A DNA stretch of 64,000 nucleotides from assembly GCA_023390115.1 (NCBI GenBank), contig JAEWDM010000022.1, positions 546,904-610,903 of the forward strand, in the 5' to 3' direction. This DNA is from Bacillota bacterium. GTDB lineage: Bacteria; Bacillota; Clostridia; Acetivibrionales; DSM-27016. The position numbers and the translations under genes were made by a program. Of this stretch, positions 35,072 through 42,502 are shown piece by piece (within the stretch, counting starts at the first letter, position 1; every line of letters starts with the position of its first letter). The notes under the pieces are model-generated. The model ran no database searches and was not told the origin of the DNA. It saw nothing but the letters and a program-made list of their open reading frames with translations.

Positions 35072-35977
35072 ATGATACAAACTCTGGACAAAAGCTTTGA
35101 AGAAGTCCGGACTGTCTTGAGAAATGACATCAATGAGGTTTCGGTATGCAGAAGCTTGTCCGCAAACGACTCCGGCTATTACACCGTGATAAGGCTTAAG
35201 GATCGTACTGCCCAAGCACGGCTGTTAAAAATATTTTCAAGCAATTCCGGGTACTCCTCCGCTTACGGCTTTGTTGAGGCATCCGCCATTGAATCGGGGA
35301 TAGCAATAGTATTCCGGTATAATAAGGAAAGCAGTCTGTTTTACTATCGCAAGCTGTACTGCAGGGATTTCTCCGCCAGATTAAACGCCGCAAAAAATCT
35401 TCTGGCAGAGCTTATGTGCAGTCCTCTTCCTGTGGAAATGCTTTATCTTTTGCTTGAGAAACGCAATTTAAATCTGTGCCCGGATGGAAGGGTATATTTT
35501 AATTATTTTATGGATTTCGGACTGCTGCCTGCCAAAATAGGTATGCAGGATATTGTAAACAAGGCTGCCGAAACAATATTTGAATTTTTGGCCCATGGCT
35601 TAAAATTAGCCTCCGGTGAAGCGGAGTTGTTCAAGGTAAAGGTGCTTCGCAAATCCTTCGGCAGCTTTGGCGAAATTTATTCGGATTTGAAAAGGATCTC
35701 TCCCGATGCGGAAACGGGTCCGCTTGTTTCAGGCAGAATCAAGAGCCTTTATGATAACCAAAGGCCGCGAATACTTTCGGCGGCTAAGACAGCGGTTGTC
35801 ATTTTGGTAATTGCCGCTTCCATATTGTACAGCATCACCGAATGGCGAAACAGAAGCATCGCCGCGGCACAGGATATGTCCGGTGCAAGGCCTGCTTACA
35901 GGGGACTTGAAAAAATCGGCACTGTAATGCTTGCGGAAGGCACAGGTTCCGATACGGACAATACTTCTTTAAGATAA
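35072..35977 (+). CDS. Membrane protein with pseudokinase-like N-terminal domain
   Basis: 301 residues. Residues 1-240 read like a degenerate protein-kinase fold (strand-rich start YYTVIRLKD, then ...LLLEKRNLNLCPDGRVYFNYFMDFG resembling a catalytic-loop/DFG region without the HRD, Lys and DFG residues). One membrane helix follows (about 245-265, AVVILVIAASILYSI) and a short Ala/Gly-rich tail. The layout recalls EssB/YukC, the pseudokinase of type VII secretion, but no direct homology is claimed. Start is immediately after the previous stop, with AAAGGAG upstream. It probably anchors or senses something at the membrane for the injection apparatus. Confidence 0.65.
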   Translation: MIQTLDKSFEEVRTVLRNDINEVSVCRSLSANDSGYYTVIRLKDRTAQARLLKIFSSNSGYSSAYGFVEASAIESGIAIVFRYNKESSLFYYRKLYCRDFSARLNAAKNLLAELMCSPLPVEMLYLLLEKRNLNLCPDGRVYFNYFMDFGLLPAKIGMQDIVNKAAETIFEFLAHGLKLASGEAELFKVKVLRKSFGSFGEIYSDLKRISPDAETGPLVSGRIKSLYDNQRPRILSAAKTAVVILVIAASILYSITEWRNRSIAAAQDMSGARPAYRGLEKIGTVMLAEGTGSDTDNTSLR

Positions 35978-35995
35978 ATAGTTGGAGGATTATTA

Positions 35996-38809
35996 ATGAG
36001 AAGGATCGGTATTATTATTGTTGCGGTATTATTAATAGGTTTAGGTGTATCCTATGGATATAATTCCATTTCCACCTCAAATATATTAGGATCTCCCGAC
36101 AGCATAGCCGTCGACTCCAAAGGACGTTTTTATATGCTCGGAAACGACAGCGATAATTTTAATGTAATTCGCATAAACAAAAGCAATATCATAGATTATC
36201 ACTATTCTGTCCGCATAAACACGGCAGACAGTATGCTTCGCTTCGGCGAAATATTTGCAGACGATAATACCGGACGGCTCTATTCCACTAAGGATATTAT
36301 GGACAACAAATCAAACTCCTACGTTTCAAGCAGCATTATATATTTTAACACGGACTTAAGACACTCGAAGCCTCAAACGCTCTATGAAATAAAATTTGAT
36401 TTGGCTAATCCGCCTGAAAATCATCACATAAAATATATTTATCCCGATGAAAATTATCTTTACTTCACAGCCGTCAGCGAAAATTTGAAAAGCGTCGCTT
36501 TTTACCGCCTGGACCTCGGCGGTTTTTCTCCAAATGCAAATCAGCCGGAGCTTCTTTTAAGCTTTAGTCTGCCCGAAAATTCTATTGTAAACACAACATT
36601 ATGCAGAAAGGATTTTATCCTTGTACAGACGATGGATTCAAAAATATACCATATGGACTTAAGCGGTTCGCAAAAGCTTCTCTTTCCTACGGAGGGCTAT
36701 AACGGGAGATATTTCCCCCTGAACCTTTGCCTTGACAGTGAAGGGCTACTTCATTTTAATGAAATATACAGCCACGATACCATTACCATGGACGTTAATA
36801 CCGGCAGTATAGTATCGGTTATAAAGGGAAATGAGCCTCTATATGAGGGGAGCAGCTATCTGCAAAGCGATATTTCAGGTCTTTCGGTATTGAACAGTGA
36901 TATCAGGGCTGTTCTTATAAACTCGGACACAGGCAGCCTTCATTCTTTGCCGGCGGTGCTTGATAACGGAGATCAAAGAATTCTCGCTTCGTCTGTGCTG
37001 TCCAATGAGATTCTTATGTATAATACAATGAAAACCGCTCTTTTAACCGCTGCCGTTCCGGTATTAATACTTGGAATCTTTGCATTATTCCGGTTTATAT
37101 TAAGCCGCAGGCCCACTCTGCTTGTAAAGCTTATAACGTTTGTGCTTCCAATAATCATACTGTCTATGTTTCTGTTCTCAAGGGTAGCAACATATATATT
37201 TTTCAATTCAATGTCTGCCGAGCGCACGGTGCTGGTAAAAAGTGTGGGCAGCTTTGTGGCTCAGAATATTGACACCGGCCTGCTGTCTCAGATGAACACT
37301 CCCGGAGACATGACGACGTCTGCTTACGATAAATTACTTAAATCCATTTCAAAGGTATCTGATTTCAGCAAATTTGTTACCGCCTCTCAGTATGAAAACC
37401 GCTTGTACTGCGTGGTAATGAAGGTCGAGGAAAATAAGCTTTATACCGCGGTTTCTGCCGACATGCCCTGCTTTGTCCCTCTTGGCAGCCTTTATTCAAG
37501 GGAGTCCATAAAGCTCTACAGCTCGGCCTTAAGCAGCAGGAGCATGGTTACAGGAACGATACAGGATACACTTGGGATATGGACGGTATCCATCCTGCCT
37601 GTATTTGATTCAGAGGGCAAAATTGCGGGCATGCTTGAAACAGGAATAAACTCAAAGGATCTTGAATCCTTAATGTTTGATCTCTCAAGATCTATGATTC
37701 TTTCCGGCATTGCCGTATCCTTTGCCGTTTTGCTTGCCTTTTTTATCTCTTTGAAGATACTTCTTCGTCCTCTGGCCCTTTTGAAGGAAGCGGTTGTTTC
37801 TGTATACAACGGCAATTACGGTGCGGTGGCTCCTATAAAAGCCAATGACGAGGTTGCCGATATCGGCCGTGTCTTCAACAAGCTTTCGGTAGAACTGGAC
37901 TCCCAGTTTAAAAAGCTGACAAGCTTGAATCAAGCATACTATAAGCTTGTTCCGCCCGATACCTTTAAATTGCTTAAAAAGGACTCCATCCTTCAGATAA
38001 ACTTAGGCGATCAGGTAAGCATAAAAATGACTCTGATGAACGTTTCTATCAGAAACTTTGAAAATGTCACCTCAGATTTGTCTCCTGAAGTAACCTTCAA
38101 GTTCATAAACAGTATTTTTGAAATTGTCAGCAGCAACACGGGGAGCTATTCAGGAATCATTCATTCCTACAATGTAGACAAAATAACGGCGCTGTTTCGA
38201 AGCTGCCCTGAGGATGCCCTTCAGTCGGTGATAAATATAAGATCCGGGCTGACTGCAAAGGAAAACTCTCCCCTCGAGGGTGCGCTCTCTCCCCTTTCGC
38301 AAAATGCCGTTAAAATAGATGCGGGATTCTATATCCATACCTCTGACTGTATTTACGGTATAGTTGGTGATGAAAACAGGTATTCCCCCGCCGTCGTAAC
38401 TGAAAGGAATGATCTCATATACTCTCTTGACAATCTTCAGCATGATTTGATGTGCTCTATTCTTGTTACACAAAGCGCATATGCCGGAATTTCAAATCCT
38501 TCGGAATACAACCACCGGTATATAGGCTATATTACCGATGCAAGCACCTTGACACGAATAGATTTGTACGAGTTTTTTGACGGAGATGAGCCACAGGTGC
38601 TTTCCGGAAAAAAACAAACCCTGGAAATATTCAAAGCGGCAATCGGCTCCTATATGAGCCGGGATTTTTATAAAGCAAGAAACCTTTTTGCAAAGATATT
38701 AAAGGTAAACAGCGAGGACACTGTCGCAAGATGGTTTATGTTTAAAAGCGATACGCTTTGCAAGCAGGCAGACGAGTTAACCTCTGAGCTGGCGATTGCA
38801 AAATATTAA
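35996..38809 (+). CDS. Large membrane sensor: propeller-like ectodomain, cache-like domain, HAMP and inactive-looking nucleotidyl cyclase
   Basis: 937 residues. Order: N-terminal membrane helix (5-22), extracytoplasmic beta-propeller-like region (about 30-340, NHL-like phrase SPDSIAVDSKGRFYML), two helices (about 346-398), a cache-like extracytoplasmic domain (about 405-560), another helix (566-585), HAMP (about 585-640), a class III cyclase-like domain (about 655-790) and a helical TPR-like tail. The cyclase part aligns by eye with the usual YYRFVPxEF...LGDQV start, but the first metal-binding Asp (FSDIRSF in active enzymes) is replaced (NVSIRNFE near 681); the second Asp (VDKITALF near 727) remains. 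It is therefore probably a signalling or scaffolding pseudo-enzyme. GGAGG precedes the ATG. Confidence 0.75.
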   Translation: MRRIGIIIVAVLLIGLGVSYGYNSISTSNILGSPDSIAVDSKGRFYMLGNDSDNFNVIRINKSNIIDYHYSVRINTADSMLRFGEIFADDNTGRLYSTKDIMDNKSNSYVSSSIIYFNTDLRHSKPQTLYEIKFDLANPPENHHIKYIYPDENYLYFTAVSENLKSVAFYRLDLGGFSPNANQPELLLSFSLPENSIVNTTLCRKDFILVQTMDSKIYHMDLSGSQKLLFPTEGYNGRYFPLNLCLDSEGLLHFNEIYSHDTITMDVNTGSIVSVIKGNEPLYEGSSYLQSDISGLSVLNSDIRAVLINSDTGSLHSLPAVLDNGDQRILASSVLSNEILMYNTMKTALLTAAVPVLILGIFALFRFILSRRPTLLVKLITFVLPIIILSMFLFSRVATYIFFNSMSAERTVLVKSVGSFVAQNIDTGLLSQMNTPGDMTTSAYDKLLKSISKVSDFSKFVTASQYENRLYCVVMKVEENKLYTAVSADMPCFVPLGSLYSRESIKLYSSALSSRSMVTGTIQDTLGIWTVSILPVFDSEGKIAGMLETGINSKDLESLMFDLSRSMILSGIAVSFAVLLAFFISLKILLRPLALLKEAVVSVYNGNYGAVAPIKANDEVADIGRVFNKLSVELDSQFKKLTSLNQAYYKLVPPDTFKLLKKDSILQINLGDQVSIKMTLMNVSIRNFENVTSDLSPEVTFKFINSIFEIVSSNTGSYSGIIHSYNVDKITALFRSCPEDALQSVINIRSGLTAKENSPLEGALSPLSQNAVKIDAGFYIHTSDCIYGIVGDENRYSPAVVTERNDLIYSLDNLQHDLMCSILVTQSAYAGISNPSEYNHRYIGYITDASTLTRIDLYEFFDGDEPQVLSGKKQTLEIFKAAIGSYMSRDFYKARNLFAKILKVNSEDTVARWFMFKSDTLCKQADELTSELAIAKY

Positions 38810-38835
38810 TAAAACTACGAAAGGTGCTGTCCCCG

Positions 38836-40404
38836 ATGCAGGATAATTTTTTTAAATATATACTGGACCGTGCAAAACATACTCTTTTGCTTCCAATTTA
38901 TAGCTATATTTATAAATTGAAAAAATCCGCCAACTTAAAGGCGCTGTCCTCTAAAGCGCTGTCCTATATTTCCTCGGGATTAAAAGGGCTGCTTTCGCTG
39001 CGCCCTCAGAAAAGCACCGATTATTTCTATATAGGCAGGCTGGGGATATATAAAAAGCTGGTTGTCATTCTCCTTTTACTCATCTGTATGCTGCCCGTCG
39101 CTTACTTTGAATTTTTCAGCGCGCCTGCTTCAGCGCCCGCAGAAGAGCTTACCCAATACGAGATGTTTTATAACGACCCTGAGCTTGAAGCCTTCAGCGG
39201 AACTGCAAAAATTCTTTCGGCAGATAAGGCTCTTGTATATGACGGTTCTATTGAAAAGGGTATTTGCACCGGCAAAGGCACGATCTACGATTTAAACGGC
39301 TCTCTTGTCTACTCAGGTGATTTCAGGAATAACGAATACAGCGGTACAGGCCGTATGTTTTATCCCTCCGGAAAGCTTATGTATGAAGGCACATTTGAGG
39401 CCAACCAGTATAACGGAGAGGGAATTTTATACAACACCAACCGTACAATCCTCTATTCCGGCGGATTTTTAAACGGGAAGAAGCATGGCACCGGCAAGCT
39501 GTATGACCCGTCCGGGCTTAAGCTTATATATGAAGGCGGTTTTTCGGAGGATCTGTACGGCGGAGACGGCATCTTATACAATAGCGATAAAAAAGTCATA
39601 TATCAGGGAGGCTTCTTAAATGGAAAGAAGCACGGCACCGGCAGGCTGTATGATTCATCCGGACTTAAGCTTGTATATGACGGCGGCTTTTTTGAGGATC
39701 ATTATTCGGAGGACGGCACTCTTTATAATGAAAACGGAGAGGTGCAATATCAAGGCAGCTTCAAGGACGGCGGCTTCTTTGGCGAGGGAACTCTTTTTGA
39801 TGCCGACACCACCCGGCCTATTTACAAAGGCCAATTCAAGGACGGCTTGTTCGACGGCAGCGGAAGCCTCCACTCTTTGGCAGGAAGAGTTATATTTACA
39901 GGGCCGTTCTTAAAAGGATTTCCGGATTATGTATACTTTCTTGACTCTTCATCGCAGGAGCTGTCAAAGTATTTTTCTGCCGCTCCTGACATTACCGATT
40001 CACCAAACGGGGCATATCTCAGCTATAAGGATATGAATGTATCATTTATTCTTGATGGGGAAATTACAGAGGATGGATCCGGGCCAAAGATAATTTCCGC
40101 AGTTGTGTATAATGGAAGCCTACCTCCGGAGCTTGAAGGCACAGTATTGTTTGCCGATCGCCAGATACTTCTCGGTGCCCCTGTATACAGCGGGTATACC
40201 TACCTGCTTCCGGAAGATTTAACGGCGCTGCAGTCGCTGTGCAGACAGGGCATTATAGATGGTGAGTATGCCGGCAAGGTATATTCCGGAGAGCTTAACC
40301 TGGAATTATATATTGAATGCTATACCTGCCGGGACTTCTCTCTTACACTGTTTTTTGACAGCAATGGGGGTAAATTTCTTTATTACAGATGGGATATTTA
40401 TTAG
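38836..40404 (+). CDS. Membrane-anchored MORN-repeat protein
   Basis: 522 residues from the ATG at 38836 (AAAGG about 10 bases upstream; a GTG at 38824 overlaps the SD). A cytoplasmic N-terminus of about 75 residues precedes one membrane helix (about 78-97, LVVILLLLICMLPVAYFEFF). Then come about nine MORN repeats of 22-24 residues (YSGDFRNNEYSGTG, YEGTFEANQYNGEG and so on, about 135-345), followed by an unrecognised C-terminal domain. A two-MORN unit of 48 residues is tandemly duplicated at DNA level (around 39414-39557 and 39558-39701). MORN repeats bind lipids or act as rigid scaffolds. Being between the sensor and the TolC-like gene, it is likely part of an envelope anchor of the apparatus. 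Confidence 0.8.
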   Translation: MQDNFFKYILDRAKHTLLLPIYSYIYKLKKSANLKALSSKALSYISSGLKGLLSLRPQKSTDYFYIGRLGIYKKLVVILLLLICMLPVAYFEFFSAPASAPAEELTQYEMFYNDPELEAFSGTAKILSADKALVYDGSIEKGICTGKGTIYDLNGSLVYSGDFRNNEYSGTGRMFYPSGKLMYEGTFEANQYNGEGILYNTNRTILYSGGFLNGKKHGTGKLYDPSGLKLIYEGGFSEDLYGGDGILYNSDKKVIYQGGFLNGKKHGTGRLYDSSGLKLVYDGGFFEDHYSEDGTLYNENGEVQYQGSFKDGGFFGEGTLFDADTTRPIYKGQFKDGLFDGSGSLHSLAGRVIFTGPFLKGFPDYVYFLDSSSQELSKYFSAAPDITDSPNGAYLSYKDMNVSFILDGEITEDGSGPKIISAVVYNGSLPPELEGTVLFADRQILLGAPVYSGYTYLLPEDLTALQSLCRQGIIDGEYAGKVYSGELNLELYIECYTCRDFSLTLFFDSNGGKFLYYRWDIY

Positions 40405-40418
40405 GAGTGTGGCCGCTT

Positions 40419-42470
40419 ATGAAAAAGAGCCGGTTAACGGCAGTTTTAATTATATTGACGCTTGTTATGCCCGGCGGCACATACACAGCCGCCGTTTATC
40501 CCCGGGTGCTTACGCTTACTCAGGCAGTGGACTGTGCCGTCAGCACAAGCTATGAGGTACGTAAAGCAAAAAATGATATGCAGTTGAAAAATATAGAGCT
40601 TAAACAAGCCATTCAGGCAATTAAGGATATAAGAAAAAAAGAAAACACTATCCAGTTTTCTCTCCTCTTTAATATCAAATTCCCGCAGCAGCATGCCCTG
40701 CCTAAGGAGATAGAGCTTTTAATGAAGGTTCCTCAGATACAGTCAGATTTAAAGGATCTTCAAAGGAAGGCCGGGCAAGCTAAGCTGAATGCCGTTATGT
40801 CGTGCAAAACAGCGTATTTTAATACCGTTGAGCTTATGGAAGGCTGTACCCTGCTGGAAAACCGCATTGCCTCGGCTAAAAGCACTTACTCGAGGTTAAG
40901 CAGGGACTACCTGATGGGAAACGCAAATAAGGCTGACGCGGAAGAGGCCGGAAGCAGCATCGGCAAGCTTGAAAAGGAGTATCAAAGCAGCCTGATCCGT
41001 TTTGAGAATGCAAAGAACAAGCTTTCGGAAATTACGGGCGTGGACGTCACAACCTCCTACACCTTCAGCAAGGACTTTTCCGAGCTTCAATTACAAAGGA
41101 AGCAGTTGGGGAGCGTCATTGAGCACGCATTGAAAAACGACTATAAGGTCTATAAGGCCGAGCTTGCCCATAAAATTTCAAGCACCAATGTTGAGCTGCT
41201 AAGGAATATTTACAACAACCGCTGGGGCTCAATGGTCAGTGCAATTGAAAATGAAATAGCCAAAAACGGGCCAATTGATTTTGACACGTTCAGGGAAAAG
41301 TATGAGACTGCTTTAGATAACATCGAAAGGCCTTATCAAGGCTCTTTTAAAATAAGGATCTTATTTATAACAATAAGCATCCCAAAGGAATGGCTGCGGG
41401 GCGAGCTCAGCGGCATACGCTATTTCGAGGATCAGAAATACTCTCTCTACCTCGCGCTTATGGAAAGGGAAACAGCCGCGAAGGAAGAAGCGCAGGCACG
41501 CAAGGCTCTGTCCTCCCAGATTGAGGATGAATTTAACGGCCTTCTTGAGCTTCGGTCGGCATATACCGGCTCTTTAAATGAAATAGACAGGGTCAGGCTT
41601 CAGTATGAGCGTATCAGAAAGCTGAACCTTACGGGCGACGCTTCCTTTACAGATGTTGAAAGCGCAAAAAATGACGTACTTTCCGCTGAAAGCATGGTGC
41701 TGTCATCGCTGATTGCGTATAATAAATCACTGGCAAGCTTTGATTTTAATACAGCCGGAGCGGTATCGGGACTGCTGTCGGGATTATCGGTGAATCCGGG
41801 CGGACAATACGCTTCAGGCATTTCCTGGCTCACGGAAGAGTCCGATGACAGCAAGCCTTTATGGTATCTTAATACTCTTATTGACGAATATAAATTTATT
41901 TTCGGGGTCTCCATTCCTGAAGGCAGCGGAATTGATGCGACGCATTATGAGCTGTGCACCGAAGACGGCAAGCTTATAGGCAAGCGTACCTCCACAGACA
42001 AAACAGTTTCCCACCTTCCGCTTGCATATCAGGGTACCACCAAGCTTATAGTTAAGCTGTACAAGCAGGAGAGCCTTATATATACCTCGGAGATTGATGC
42101 CGCCGATTACAGCGGCATACTGGAGCTTGCCGCTGTTACACCGGAAGCCGGGCAGGCGGACGTTTTGCGTCCTGCCTCAGGATCACTCATCGGGAGCTGG
42201 GCCATTATAGAGAACGGTGATAAATACACCTCGCGGCTTGTACTGCAAATGGATAAAAAATGGGATATAGGATATTATGAGCTGGAAACATACTCGGGAA
42301 GCAGAATAGGGGATTCTAAAATTCCTATTGACGCTCCCCTTTCCCATCTATCTATAATTTTTTATTCTCCCGAAAAGCTTATTCTAAGGCTGTACGACGC
42401 CGGGGGCAGCTCTTTTGGCGAGGCTGTAACTGTAAATGATATGGGCTCAATGGTTGTTAAAATGAAATGA
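40419..42470 (+). CDS. TolC-like exported protein (outer-membrane-efflux-type coiled coil)
   Basis: 683 residues from the ATG at 40419, which starts a signal peptide (MKKSRLTAVLIILTLVMPGGTYTAA). AGGAG lies 11 bases upstream. Residues 35-460 have the TolC/OEP pattern: YPRVLTLTQAVDCAVSTSYEVRKAKND at the start, long amphipathic helices, and a second half with a similar LxYERIRKLNLTGDASFTDVESAKNDVLSAE motif. The C-terminal 200 residues are beta-rich and unrelated. TolC-like proteins do occur in single-membrane Clostridia, where they cannot form an outer-membrane channel; here a wall-spanning structural role is inferred. Confidence 0.72.
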   Translation: MKKSRLTAVLIILTLVMPGGTYTAAVYPRVLTLTQAVDCAVSTSYEVRKAKNDMQLKNIELKQAIQAIKDIRKKENTIQFSLLFNIKFPQQHALPKEIELLMKVPQIQSDLKDLQRKAGQAKLNAVMSCKTAYFNTVELMEGCTLLENRIASAKSTYSRLSRDYLMGNANKADAEEAGSSIGKLEKEYQSSLIRFENAKNKLSEITGVDVTTSYTFSKDFSELQLQRKQLGSVIEHALKNDYKVYKAELAHKISSTNVELLRNIYNNRWGSMVSAIENEIAKNGPIDFDTFREKYETALDNIERPYQGSFKIRILFITISIPKEWLRGELSGIRYFEDQKYSLYLALMERETAAKEEAQARKALSSQIEDEFNGLLELRSAYTGSLNEIDRVRLQYERIRKLNLTGDASFTDVESAKNDVLSAESMVLSSLIAYNKSLASFDFNTAGAVSGLLSGLSVNPGGQYASGISWLTEESDDSKPLWYLNTLIDEYKFIFGVSIPEGSGIDATHYELCTEDGKLIGKRTSTDKTVSHLPLAYQGTTKLIVKLYKQESLIYTSEIDAADYSGILELAAVTPEAGQADVLRPASGSLIGSWAIIENGDKYTSRLVLQMDKKWDIGYYELETYSGSRIGDSKIPIDAPLSHLSIIFYSPEKLILRLYDAGGSSFGEAVTVNDMGSMVVKMK

Positions 42471-42502
42471 TGCCGGCAAACCGGCTGCATGGAGGGGTTA
42501 AA

